A stretch of 64,000 nucleotides of DNA from Pseudarthrobacter sp. IC2-21. GTDB lineage: Bacteria > Actinomycetota > Actinomycetes > Actinomycetales > Micrococcaceae. Of the stretch, positions 1 to 7,508 are shown piece after piece. The number at the start of each line of letters is the position of its first letter. Position 1 is the first letter of the stretch. Both the position numbers and the translations under genes were made by a program. The notes beneath the pieces are model-generated. The model did not search any database and was not told where the DNA came from. It saw only the letters and a list, made by a program, of their open reading frames with translations. The stretch lies in the NCBI RefSeq assembly GCF_034048115.1, contig NZ_CP139145.1, forward strand, positions 3,658,001 through 3,722,000, in the 5' to 3' direction.

Positions 1-1
1 A

Positions 2-178
2 GGCTCCTCGCAAGTCATCATGTCCACACACTCTCCGGTCCTTGCAGCACTTCCCGGCGCACAGATTCTCGAAGTCGGCCCCTGGGGACTTCGGCAGGAG
101 AAATGGTCCGACCTCGATCTGGTTTCCAACTGGCGATCATTCCTGGACTCACCCGAAAGATACCTGCGACACCTTTAA
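2..178 (+). CDS. AAA family ATPase, C-terminal end (5' truncated by window)
   Basis: Only the last 58 codons are present; the reading frame is open from base 2 to TAA at 176-178. The segment starts with SQVIMSTHSPVLAALPGA, which matches the switch region (STHSP) at the C-terminus of ABC-like AAA_21/AAA_23 ATPases. A tail typical of that family follows (EVGPWGLR, then NWRSFLDSPERYLRHL). These soluble ATPases often act alone, and the substrate is unknown. It is convergent with the next gene. The family call rests on the C-terminal pattern alone, because the Walker motifs lie outside the window. Confidence 0.8.
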   Translation, partial: GSSQVIMSTHSPVLAALPGAQILEVGPWGLRQEKWSDLDLVSNWRSFLDSPERYLRHL

Positions 179-251
179 GGCGAGCCCCGTCAGGGTTCCT
201 GTAGGGAAGGCCAACATTGGACTTTGTTCAAGTCGTTTCGGGCCTGGCAGG

Positions 252-782
252 TCACTCACTCTGGAAGCTCAGCGAGTCTGCTCCGCTCTTCCAGGTAAGA
301 GTGCCTTGGCTGAGTGTCATTTCGATGGGCCGCTTCAGGAAGTCTGTTACCCACAAGTGGTGCTCGCCAGCGTTGACATCAGTACAGCCGGATGCGCCTG
401 TCACGATGTCCTTCGCGGTGAGCGTGCTCCCCGTGATGGTAGCCAGACCACTCAACGGTGCGCACTCAGTTCGTACCCCAAGCATCAGTTGTCCGTTGAC
501 GGTATGCATGGAAGCTTTTAAACTGCCCGATGCCACCCAAGGCAAATCCTTGTCACCGGCCGTCCCGGAAACACTGGTGTACATCGCGCATGGTGCCGCC
601 GGCAAAAATGCCGCGCATGTTTCCTCTGGTTGCGACGTGGGCGTTGAGGAAGCGGATCCAAGGGAACTCGACGCGGGTTCCACAGCTCCCTGTCCGCCTG
701 GCATTGTCTCACCGCAGGAAGTCAGTAGCACTGTGAGAAGCATTGAGGAAACGAGTATTAGCCACAACCGATTGTGCTTCAC
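252..782 (-). CDS. Predicted lipoprotein, unknown function
   Basis: 176 residues with a type II signal peptide: basic start MKHNR, hydrophobic stretch to about residue 20, then lipobox LLTSC with the lipidated Cys near residue 23. A Ser/Pro/Thr-rich linker (about 30-55) leads to a small domain holding several Cys (AAFLPAAPCAMY, RTECAPL, GASGCTD) that could pair outside the cell. The C-terminal motif VTGASGCTDVNAGEHHLWV suggests a beta-rich extracytoplasmic domain of the type annotated as lipoprotein-antigen-like in actinobacteria, but I do not recognise the family with confidence. It is a solitary gene, upstream of a dispersed repeat. Confidence 0.75.
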   Translation of the reverse strand: MKHNRLWLILVSSMLLTVLLTSCGETMPGGQGAVEPASSSLGSASSTPTSQPEETCAAFLPAAPCAMYTSVSGTAGDKDLPWVASGSLKASMHTVNGQLMLGVRTECAPLSGLATITGSTLTAKDIVTGASGCTDVNAGEHHLWVTDFLKRPIEMTLSQGTLTWKSGADSLSFQSE

Positions 783-840
783 TGTGCTCCTTTAAGGAGG
801 ACGCTGATCGGAGCATATAGGCCTCCTGCAGGTTTCCATC

Positions 841-980
841 GAGGTTCCGTCTGAGGGCGGCCGCCCCTTCTCCTACTCCACTTCGGTGTCTCGAAACCTC
901 CGTGCCTCGAATCGCTAGGTTCATGCGGCGGAGGCTTGCGGTCTTTCGGAACTTTGCGAGATCTGGGCCGTGGAGGGCTG
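841..980 (+). repeat. Dispersed repeat R1, copy a (long form)
   Basis: Contains the R1 core GTGTCTCGAAACC followed by a GCCTCGAA...CTAGG block. The 5' part reads GGTTCCGTCTGAGGGCGGCC. The 3' part (about 928-980, GGAGGCTTGCGGTCTTTCGG onward) reappears inverted at 11341-11398. It fills the space between two divergent or solitary lipoprotein genes and is non-coding. Confidence 0.8.
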
Positions 981-1027
981 CCCATCAGAAACGACGTCGC
1001 TAAAGTGGGTGTCGAATGTTCTCTGAA

Positions 1028-1630
1028 TTATGGGCACTTGCCTCCATACATCGGCACTGAAACGGTGGAGGATTCCGCGGTCGTTCGATCTGTCACTCGG
1101 ATAACTACGCAGGTCGGCCCCTGGACAAGGGTCATACCCGGAAACTGAGCGGCGCGATCATCACATGCCCTGACGGTGTAGGAATCTGGTAGGCCCAGCT
1201 GGCCTTCGCGAAGGGCTTCGCCGGATTCCCATTTTGCTGCAGAGGCAACTATCAAGGCGGCGTCAGGCGGCGATTCGACAGTAATGACTTGCTCCCCAGA
1301 TCCTGCTTCCACGGAGATTGGCGTCTTCCAGGCACCGTATTCCTTCCCTTCGTTGCCTGTGTAGGGATAGCCATTCATCTGGTCCCGGATGGGCCAGGAA
1401 TAGCTCGAAGGGCTGCCGGTCCACGAAAGAGATGAAACGCCCTCAGCTGTAGGAGCCTCGGGGGCTGGAAGTGCAGTACCTTCCCAGGCGTCTGCGCAGT
1501 TCAAGCTGGCAGCGAGCTGCGGCGCTAGATCCGACGTGCTTTCCTTCGGGACCGGCGGGGCCGGTGTGCAGCTCGTAAGTGCCATTGCGGCGATCAGCAC
1601 CACTGTTTGTTTTCTCAGAATTGATCGCAT
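1028..1630 (-). CDS. Predicted lipoprotein, unknown function
   Basis: 200 residues starting MRSILRKQ, with a hydrophobic segment and lipobox ALTSC (Cys about residue 21), so the product should be anchored outside the membrane. The ATG at 1630 is preferred over one four codons upstream because GGGGGCAGG lies just 5' of it. The mature part contains Trp-rich stretches and paired Cys (ACDD, GPTCVV, GGKCP). The family is not recognised. It is similar in plan to the lipoprotein at 252-782, though I see no clear sequence identity. Solitary gene. Confidence 0.75.
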   Translation of the reverse strand: MRSILRKQTVVLIAAMALTSCTPAPPVPKESTSDLAPQLAASLNCADAWEGTALPAPEAPTAEGVSSLSWTGSPSSYSWPIRDQMNGYPYTGNEGKEYGAWKTPISVEAGSGEQVITVESPPDAALIVASAAKWESGEALREGQLGLPDSYTVRACDDRAAQFPGMTLVQGPTCVVIRVTDRTTAESSTVSVPMYGGKCP

Positions 1631-1867
1631 ACCTGCCCCCATTGAGCTATTGAACTGTAGTCAGGACACCATGGACAAGAGCAATTTCTCTCGGGATTCG
1701 TCGGCCGCTCGCAGCTGGAACGGTTTACCGAGAACTTTGTCCCTGTAGAGGTTCCTATATGCGCGGATGCCGTGCTCCGAGCGACAGGCCGTGGCCCTGT
1801 CCGTAGCGATGACTAGGAATTCGGAGGCAGGACTTGACTTCTAAATCTATATAGTTAGCTTTACTGC

Positions 1868-2200
1868 ATGGAGAATTTGGGACGCGTAACGCCAGCCACC
1901 GCGCAGGTGTTGGAGGCGCTGCTGTCCGCGGAAAGCGTTTGGGGGCTCCAGATCGTTAAGGACACGGGCAAGAAGCCTGGGACGGTTTATCCGATTCTGG
2001 ATCGCCTCGAATCGGCGGGGTGGGTTCAGGGGGAATGGGACACAACGGAGATCCGCAAAGGACCTCGTCGGCGTTATTACCGGCTGATGGCTGAAGCCCG
2101 TCCGTTGGCGCAACAGTACGTCAGAGAGCAGCAGTCAAAGCTCCCTTCGACACCCCGGCCGTCGCCTGCGATGCGTGTGAACCAGTGGTGCGGGGCATGA
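1868..2200 (+). CDS. PadR-family transcriptional regulator
   Basis: 110 residues with a winged-helix: helix, VWGLQIVKDTGKKPGTVYPILDRLE recognition region (GTVYPILDRLE is the PadR hallmark, residues about 36-47), then wing residues GPRRRYYRL. It lacks the long C-terminal dimerisation helix of PadR-s1, as short PadR-s2 proteins do. Its TGA overlaps the ATG of the next gene (ATGA), so the two are translationally coupled. The ATG has no clear Shine-Dalgarno; an AT-rich stretch (TATATAGTTAGCTTTA) just upstream could serve as an autoregulated promoter with a near-leaderless transcript. Confidence 0.88.
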   Translation: MENLGRVTPATAQVLEALLSAESVWGLQIVKDTGKKPGTVYPILDRLESAGWVQGEWDTTEIRKGPRRRYYRLMAEARPLAQQYVREQQSKLPSTPRPSPAMRVNQWCGA

Positions 2201-2862
2201 GACGGGATGAGGCCGTTCTGGCCGTTTGCGTGGCATTGACGCCGCGGCGGCTCCGGGCCCTCCGGGAAGAACAGTGGAGGGCGGATCTTCGGGATGGTCC
2301 CGGGATGGGCATATCAACATCTGCCCTGCTGCTTGGTGCGGTTTGTTCATCAGTGACCGCCAGGTTTCACGAGTCGCTACACCGCGGCGGCATCCTGCTG
2401 TCGCGTTTCGCCAAGGGGGAAAACATGAAACTTGTAATGTGCACGATGGGCGCGGCCGTAGTGATTATCGCGGCGGTAGCTGTTGGGATCCAGACGACTG
2501 CGAAGGCGGAGACGCCCTTGGTTAAAGCGCCAATGGAAAATCGCGGGATCGCCGGCTACGAGGGGTGGTGGAATTCAACCCCCGTCTCGGGAAATACCGA
2601 AGGGCTGCCGCAGGAAACGGTGGCCGTGAACACCACTACAGGCAAAATCGTCGACGCCAACAACAGGGCGAGAAACGACGCCGGCCAAGTCACATTGATC
2701 TCGGACGTCGACTTCGACGTCGTCCCCGACCCGAACTGGCCCGCAAGTTCAATAGTCATCATCGATACCGCTTCCGGCAAAGTCATCGAAGATTTCCTGG
2801 TTGACGAGAGAGGGGCTCCCATCATCTTCGATGAGAAAGGGCAGCCCATCCGGATACCCTAA
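2197..2862 (+). CDS. PadR-linked membrane-anchored protein, unknown function
   Basis: 221 residues, starting at the ATG that overlaps the PadR stop. The N-terminal part (REEQWRADLRDGP) resembles the permease-prefix segment commonly encoded beside PadR regulators in actinobacteria. A transmembrane helix (about residues 85-105, AAVVIIAAVAVGIQ) follows, then a mostly polar domain rich in Asp/Val with repeated motifs NTTTGKIVD and DTASGKVIEDF. It is probably the regulated target of its PadR partner. An internal ATG at about 2425 (MKLVMCTMG) with an upstream GGGGGAAA could make a shorter signal-anchored form. Confidence 0.72.
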   Translation: MRRDEAVLAVCVALTPRRLRALREEQWRADLRDGPGMGISTSALLLGAVCSSVTARFHESLHRGGILLSRFAKGENMKLVMCTMGAAVVIIAAVAVGIQTTAKAETPLVKAPMENRGIAGYEGWWNSTPVSGNTEGLPQETVAVNTTTGKIVDANNRARNDAGQVTLISDVDFDVVPDPNWPASSIVIIDTASGKVIEDFLVDERGAPIIFDEKGQPIRIP

Positions 2863-2933
2863 TTTCCGAATGGAAGTTGAAACCGGCAGTTCAGAGCTCC
2901 GGCTCAGCGCCGTCTCGGATTAACGGTTACGCG

Positions 2934-2960
2934 TGGACTTGAGACCGACTCTCAAGTCCA
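2934..2960. terminator. Perfect 10-bp hairpin downstream of PadR pair
   Basis: TGGACTTGAG, 7-nt loop, CTCAAGTCCA. It lies 72 nt after the stop of the PadR partner gene and is not followed by a T run, so it could be a processing or weak termination hairpin rather than a canonical intrinsic terminator. The rest of 2863-3114 contains no gene I can support. Confidence 0.4.
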
Positions 2961-3114
2961 TGTATGCGGTCCTGTGGAGGACGCCAACGGCGATTTCATC
3001 AATCTCGCTGACGTTGAGGGAAAGGCTCCAGCCACTGAATCCCCTCGGCCGACTAAAGGTCGTGGACAACTGCCCAGACGTCTTCAGGCAAGTTCCTGGG
3101 GCGGAGTCCCGTTA

Positions 3115-3241
3115 GAGGTTCCGTCGACGTCGGCCGGTGCCTTTTCCGCGTCCACTTCGGTCTCGAAACCTCTGCGCCTCGAAACTCTAGGGGTGCAAGA
3201 CAGCCCACGGACTCATTGGGCGGCTGCAGACGGCCTTCCCG
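3115..3241 (+). repeat. Dispersed repeat R1, copy b
   Basis: Has the core TCTCGAAACCTCTGCGCCTC, then GAAACTCTAGGGGTGCAAGA. Its 3' tail (GACAGCCCACGGACTCATTG, about 3199-3241) differs from copy a but recurs inverted at 14274-14326. R1 cores therefore come with at least two different right arms. Confidence 0.8.
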
Positions 3242-3332
3242 AAATGGAATTATTCAGGCCAGTCCTGTGCGGGCGGGGCCAGCTAGACTCACTCGTACTA
3301 ACGAGGTTGGGGGAACCGAAACGAGTACGCCG

Positions 3333-3617
3333 ATGGTGCCAGCTCGCACATCAACTGGTCGATTGAACAAGCTGGCCGTTGTAGCCGTCATTTTCGCCGT
3401 GATCGCCGCATCGGGATTGTGGGTATTCGGCGTTGCGGTCCTTGCTGTTTTTGCAGTTGGGGCCGGACACGTTGCCCTTAACCAGATCCCGCTGAGAGGC
3501 GAACGAGGCCGCGGGCTAGCTATTACTGCCCTGGCCATTGGGTATGGCATAGCCACGCTGGCATTGATCAACACTCTGGGGTACATACCGAGCTTGGTCC
3601 AGCAGTTCTCAAAGTAG
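3333..3617 (+). CDS. Small membrane protein, DUF4190-like
   Basis: About 94 residues with two transmembrane helices (LAVVAVIFAVIAASGLWVFG and GLAITALAIGYGIATLALI) separated by a loop containing ALNQI, the pattern of DUF4190 proteins in actinobacteria. The start is uncertain: the open frame reaches 3216, but the upstream part is repeat-derived and unlike protein. I chose ATG 3333 (MVPARTSTGRLNK), with GGGGGA about 18 nt before it. Function unknown. Confidence 0.68.
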   Translation: MVPARTSTGRLNKLAVVAVIFAVIAASGLWVFGVAVLAVFAVGAGHVALNQIPLRGERGRGLAITALAIGYGIATLALINTLGYIPSLVQQFSK

Positions 3618-3682
3618 TGCCAGCGGCGGAGGCGCACGGTCCCGCGGACGGTTCCCCTGAGGGATGCCTCCGGCGTGAACGG

Positions 3683-3943
3683 TCAGAAGAGCTCTTCACC
3701 ACGAAGAACTCTTTCGAGATCGGCGCGGCTGAGACCCGCGGTATCCACCATCCAATTCGTCCCATAACCAGCGCCGCTTGAAGTGCGGATGGCAACGCCA
3801 AGATCGAGCGCAGCCTTCCTGCAGGCGTCCGTTGCCTCGCGCAATGTGTTCGCAGCTTCCTGCACCGGCAGCCTCACATCATCGGGCGGGACAGTAAGTC
3901 GTGCATTGCTGTCATCAATGTTGAAACTCCAGTCTGAGTTCAC
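3683..3943 (-). CDS. Conserved small protein, paralogue 1
   Basis: 86 residues (VNSDWSFNIDDSNAR...), soluble, with a central helix EAANTLREATDACRKAALDL and a C-terminal ADLERVLRGEELF. A close paralogue lies at 6416-6676, and similarity continues a few bases into both flanks (TTTTTAGTCGGC upstream). I chose GTG 3943 because GGGAAAGAAA directly precedes it in both copies, whereas the next upstream start codon differs (GTG versus TTG). The family and function are not recognised. Confidence 0.72.
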   Translation of the reverse strand: MNSDWSFNIDDSNARLTVPPDDVRLPVQEAANTLREATDACRKAALDLGVAIRTSSGAGYGTNWMVDTAGLSRADLERVLRGEELF

Positions 3944-3997
3944 TTTCTTTCCCACTTTTTAGTCGGCAGAACATGGACAGAATAATGTCGCGAGGGG

Positions 3998-4255
3998 CTA
4001 GAGCCTGTCCTCCGATGCGGTCTGCCGGCCGATCCGGCACCGGGCTACACGGACAGTAACGCCGACACTGACAACCAAGCTTAGGAACAGTGCCAAGAAT
4101 CCGGCAACGACAGCGACAAGGTAACTCGCCGGGTCCGGTACGGAATCAACTACCGGCTCCATGTAGAACCAAATGGTTGCACCGGCACTGATTCCGAGTA
4201 ATGCAATGAGGGCCGTCAAGACCCAAGCGGCAATTGCCAGAATGACCATTTTCAT
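3998..4255 (-). CDS. Small two-helix membrane protein, unknown
   Basis: 85 residues starting MKMVILAIAAWVLTALIALL. Two predicted transmembrane helices (about 3-30 and 44-70) are separated by a short outside loop (MEPVVDSVPDPAS), and the tail is basic and cytoplasmic (ARCRIGRQ). No family recognised. It is same-strand with, and 54 bp upstream of, the paralogue-1 gene. Confidence 0.65.
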   Translation of the reverse strand: MKMVILAIAAWVLTALIALLGISAGATIWFYMEPVVDSVPDPASYLVAVVAGFLALFLSLVVSVGVTVRVARCRIGRQTASEDRL

Positions 4256-4494
4256 GTTTCCCCCAATACGAACGGGCAGTATCCCGCTACGTCCTGAATC
4301 CTAGCTTTCTAGCGACGACCGAGTCAGGGTCGTCCCGTTGCGGGTTAGTCTCGCGACCCTCTAGTGGGACCTCCATTCGGACGACCTGCGGGCTGACGAC
4401 TTTTCGGACAGTGGGCGCCGCTGGGTTACTGGTCACTTAACCCGTGGCCACTAGAAGCTGTCGAAGTTCCGGAACGGCCCTGTTATCTTTAGGC

Positions 4495-4758
4495 ATGAAT
4501 CGAGAAAAGATTCGGCGATCGTCAATTGCTCAACTGAGTTCCTTGAGATTGAGCCGCTTTCTCATTGGTACTAGCCTGGTTCTCGGCAGCATCCTGCTCT
4601 TCGAGTGGAACACCTCGCTGAACACATGGGTAGCTGTGGCAGCTTTTGCCTGTGCCCTCGTCTGCTTCTACCAAGCGACGCTTGCTTGGTTGGAACTGAA
4701 ACGTCGTGAGCGAAGTGTTCCAACCCAACCCGACGGGGACAGGCCGGGCATCATCTAG
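4495..4758 (+). CDS. Small membrane protein, unknown
   Basis: 87 residues with a basic N-terminus (MNREKIRRSS) and two helices (FLIGTSLVLGSILLFEW and TWVAVAAFACALVCFYQATLAWL), ending in a charged tail. ATG 4495 is favoured over an upstream start because TATCTT lies 7-12 nt before it, the arrangement of a leaderless actinobacterial promoter (TANNNT). Function unknown. Confidence 0.62.
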   Translation: MNREKIRRSSIAQLSSLRLSRFLIGTSLVLGSILLFEWNTSLNTWVAVAAFACALVCFYQATLAWLELKRRERSVPTQPDGDRPGII

Positions 4759-4812
4759 GACTCGATGGCGGCTTCCTGGAGCGGCCAGCACCCTCCGCTA
4801 GTGGCACGGAGG

Positions 4813-4850
4813 CGACCGGCTTACGGGACTGTTTGGTATCGGCGATACGG
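4813..4850 (+). repeat. Short dispersed repeat R2, copy a
   Basis: Carries GACCGGCTTACGGGACTG, which is also present at 20009-20028 and, slightly changed, at 5490-5505 and 14612-14630. It sits between two small genes in non-coding DNA. Confidence 0.6.
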
Positions 4851-4940
4851 GACACCCCTTAAGGGCCCCCAGCGATCTCTCTCGTGTGGTGATTTTGGCC
4901 GGAGAAGTCCTCTTTCTGGCGCGGCGTTAGGGTGGGTTCC

Positions 4941-5423
4941 ATGACGACGATTATTTCGGCCCCGGGTGATCTCATTATTGCGACCAGCGATGGCATAGAT
5001 GTGCGCTTCGCGGGCATAGATCCAACATTCCAACTTCCACCAGGAGTAGGCGAAGCAGGCAGTCGCGGTATTGTCATGTACTTTGAGGGCGTGCCGAGTC
5101 TGGAGACTCGCAACCGGGATCAATCTCATCTCAAGGAAATTGATCAATGGGCTGAGCGGCGGAAGCTTCACGGTACTGAGGCGGCTGGGCGATTCCCAAT
5201 CATGCCCGGAGCACCGGTTCTCGAACGGGTCAATGCGCGAATATCGGACGATTTAGGCACCGAGTACCGCTGCGTGGGTGGGAAAGTGGCCGGTACCGGG
5301 ACGGAGTGGGATGGTTGTTGGGGTTATGCTCCGGAACCGCCGATGAGCGCACGAATCATCAACTTTGAATTCACCCTCGATGGTGAGACCACCGGGAAGC
5401 ACTGCCAGATCCAACTCAAATAG
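4941..5423 (+). CDS. Hypothetical protein
   Basis: 160 residues starting MTTIISAPGDLIIA; GGGTGGG precedes the ATG. It has no signal peptide or membrane helix. The C-terminal half contains EYRCVGGKVAGTGTEWDGCW and EPPMSARIINFEFTLDG, suggesting a beta-rich fold. I do not recognise the family. Solitary gene flanked by R2 copies on both sides. Confidence 0.62.
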   Translation: MTTIISAPGDLIIATSDGIDVRFAGIDPTFQLPPGVGEAGSRGIVMYFEGVPSLETRNRDQSHLKEIDQWAERRKLHGTEAAGRFPIMPGAPVLERVNARISDDLGTEYRCVGGKVAGTGTEWDGCWGYAPEPPMSARIINFEFTLDGETTGKHCQIQLK

Positions 5424-5477
5424 GCCTCACCCTTGTGCACACAGTTACCGGCACGAACGGCCCCCAAACCCGCAGAT

Positions 5478-5522
5478 GGTTCCCGAACGGACCGGCTTAC
5501 GGGCGGTGCCCAAGGATCCTAC
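5478..5522 (+). repeat. Short dispersed repeat R2, copy b
   Basis: GGTTCCCGAACGGACCGGCT then TACGGGCGGTGCCCAAGGAT. It is close to the copy at 19996-20055 (GGTTCCCGAATGGACCGGCT). It lies in the 240-bp gap before the next gene. Confidence 0.65.
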
Positions 5523-5663
5523 AGTCCACAAAACATAGGCCGACAGACGTGTCCGGGCCACCGGCGCAAAGGCGCGCAAAAGTTGTTTCCAGCGAGAGGA
5601 CGTTTCGAGCAGGGGTTACAGCATTTGTCTAATTGCGTTAGAAATGTTCATGGGAAGAAAACG

Positions 5664-6317
5664 ATGAGCGGGATTGACGGACTCATGGCAGAGTCCAACG
5701 AGCGTTGGACTGAGGCCATTAGACGAGCTCAGGGCATCCAGGACAACGGTCTCGGTGAGGCCATGAAAACCTATTACACCCGCTACTTTCCGGTTGCGTT
5801 GGTCCTCTCGGCCGCTGCCGGAACGGTCATCGGAGCCCTAATTTTTCCCGATGCCCCGGAAGGGAGGCCGACCTTTCTCGCGTTTGGAATCGTACTCGGA
5901 GCAATCGTTGTCTTGATAAGCGGGCTGATCTACAACGCCAAAAAAGTGGCACCTGCCGCCCAGGTCGGGAGGATTGACGTACTGGTCTCGTTGGAGCCCG
6001 ACGAACGAAAGCGCGTTCGCCGGCAAATCGCAGGAAAAGCGCCCCTTGACCAAGAACATCTCCCGGTGATCCGGGCCGCCGCGGTGCAATTACGGAAGAA
6101 CCTTGCAACGCTTCTGCTCATCCAGCCGATGATCCCCCTTGTATTCGTTCCTCAAGCCCTGAACTTTGCCACACGAGGCGACAGCCTATTCGGGTGGGTG
6201 ATGACGATCGGCGCGGCAGTACTGGTCATAGGGCTTGGATTTCTCGCCCGTGACTTTCGGCGGGCGGGCCGCTTCCTGGCACTCACCCGCGCGCAGGCCG
6301 ACCCAGAAATTCCGTAG
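5664..6317 (+). CDS. Four-helix membrane protein, unknown
   Basis: 217 residues starting MSGIDGLMAESNERW, with GGGAAG before the ATG. Predicted helices: VALVLSAAAGTVIGALIF, FLAFGIVLGAIVVLISGLIY, NLATLLLIQPMIPLVFV and WVMTIGAAVLVIGLGFL. A charged cytoplasmic loop (about 100-145, LEPDERKRVRRQIAGKAPL) separates the two helical pairs. The plan resembles other membrane proteins of this region (for example 17360-18064), but no family is recognised. Confidence 0.72.
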   Translation: MSGIDGLMAESNERWTEAIRRAQGIQDNGLGEAMKTYYTRYFPVALVLSAAAGTVIGALIFPDAPEGRPTFLAFGIVLGAIVVLISGLIYNAKKVAPAAQVGRIDVLVSLEPDERKRVRRQIAGKAPLDQEHLPVIRAAAVQLRKNLATLLLIQPMIPLVFVPQALNFATRGDSLFGWVMTIGAAVLVIGLGFLARDFRRAGRFLALTRAQADPEIP

Positions 6318-6331
6318 CCCTAACCCCAGCA

Positions 6332-6390
6332 CTGGTCCCTTTGCGCCACGTCTGCCATGCAGACTCGGAAGTGGCCGCAAAGGGTTGCCA
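6332..6390 (+). repeat. Direct repeat flanking paralogue 2, left copy
   Basis: About 59 bp containing CTGCCATGCAGACTCGGAAG, nearly identical to 6747-6807. The two copies bracket the gene at 6416-6676 in the same orientation. Confidence 0.75.
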
Positions 6391-6415
6391 AACTGGGAAT
6401 TCGGTTCGTCAACGG

Positions 6416-6676
6416 TCAGAAGAGCTCTTCACCGCGAAGGACTCTTTCCAGATCTGTGCGACTTAGGCTGGCCGCGTCCGGAATCCAGTTCGTGCCATAG
6501 CCAGCTTCTCCTGAGGTGCGGACAGCGGCACCGAGATCGAGTGCAGCCCGCCGGCAAGCGTCCATTGCCTCGCGCAGTCTGGTCGCAGCTTCCTGCACAG
6601 GAAGCCTCACTTCATCGGGCGGCAAATTCAGGCGCGCATTCTTGTCATCAATATTGAAACTCCAGTCTGCGTTCAC
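6416..6676 (-). CDS. Conserved small protein, paralogue 2
   Basis: 86 residues (VNADWSFNIDDKNAR...), roughly 80% identical by eye to the product of 3683-3943, with the same ending DLERVLRGEELF. The same start logic applies: GGGGAAGAAA directly precedes GTG 6676. The gene is bracketed by a 60-bp direct repeat (6332-6390 and 6747-6807), so it may have been duplicated or moved as a unit. Function unknown. Confidence 0.72.
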   Translation of the reverse strand: MNADWSFNIDDKNARLNLPPDEVRLPVQEAATRLREAMDACRRAALDLGAAVRTSGEAGYGTNWIPDAASLSRTDLERVLRGEELF

Positions 6677-6746
6677 TTTCTTCCCCAATTTTTAGTCGGC
6701 CGGAACAAGCACAGGATATGGGAGAACAAGGAGAGCGCCCGCCAGC

Positions 6747-6807
6747 CTGGCCCCTTTTTGCACGACGGCTGCCATGCAGACTCGGAAGTGACCGCAAAGG
6801 GTTCCCA
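6747..6807 (+). repeat. Direct repeat flanking paralogue 2, right copy
   Basis: Matches 6332-6390 with a few changes (CTGGCCCCTTTTTGCACGAC at its start). It lies in the gap between paralogue 2 and the next lipoprotein gene. Confidence 0.75.
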
Positions 6808-6870
6808 GTGGCTGCATCGGGAACAAGGGATTCTTGATAGGTTCAAAGACATCGTCATTTTGGGGGACAT

Positions 6871-7311
6871 ATGAAAAATTCAAAAACGGCGGCCATCGCC
6901 GCACTACTACTACTGTCTTTGACTGCCTGCTCCGGCTACCAGGGAATCACGGCTGTGCATCGGGAAATGGACGCGCGGGACAATTTGCCTGCAACCGTTC
7001 GGAACTCGAACCCCGACCTACCTTCTGACTTCAAGCTTCTGGCCGAGGACGCCGGAGTAAAGTACTTCGCTGCCGAGAGCAAAGATTTCACCCGTGCGTG
7101 CATAGCGGTCTATCCCGTCGACAAGCCAGACCAGTGGGCTATCGGATGCAGCGAAGGGATTACGGGTGACCGTGAAGTTGTCACGGTGAGCCACACCGGC
7201 CAGCCGACAGCGAAGCTGGTGACAACGGGCTTCGATACGAGCGACCTTGAAGCCGCGGGCTGGAGGAAAATCCACGACAATATCCTCATCGGCTCCGCAA
7301 CGTCGCCCTGA
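6871..7311 (+). CDS. Predicted lipoprotein, unknown
   Basis: 146 residues. MKNSKTAAIAALLLLSLTAC forms a clear lipoprotein signal with the lipidated Cys at residue 20. GGGGGACAT precedes the ATG. The mature protein has a disulfide candidate pair (ACIAVYP, IGCSEG) and ends in GWRKIHDNILIG. It should be an extracytoplasmic membrane-anchored protein. Family not recognised. It is followed by an R1 repeat. Confidence 0.75.
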   Translation: MKNSKTAAIAALLLLSLTACSGYQGITAVHREMDARDNLPATVRNSNPDLPSDFKLLAEDAGVKYFAAESKDFTRACIAVYPVDKPDQWAIGCSEGITGDREVVTVSHTGQPTAKLVTTGFDTSDLEAAGWRKIHDNILIGSATSP

Positions 7312-7350
7312 GCGCCCGATATCACCCGCACGCACGTTGACCCCGCACCA

Positions 7351-7434
7351 GGTTCCGTCTGAGGGCGGCTGGCTCCTTCTCCTCATCCAATTCGGTGCCT
7401 CGAAACCTGTGTGCCTCAGAACGCTAGAGTTTCG
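7351..7434 (+). repeat. Dispersed repeat R1, copy c
   Basis: Starts GGTTCCGTCTGAGGGCGGCT and contains GTGCCTCGAAACCTGTGTGC and a CTAGAGTTTCG block. It is diverged but collinear with the left half of copy a. Confidence 0.75.
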
Positions 7435-7508
7435 TGGCCGCAGAGAAGACATTGATGTTGGTTGGACGGAGAGCGGTACGCGGTGTGACCCGGTGGTAGG
7501 TTCGGCTC

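Noticed and set aside
2974..3366. 130-codon frame EDANGDFINLADVEG...
   Set aside because: The start looks protein-like, but the frame passes through repeat R1 copy b. At most a decayed fragment.
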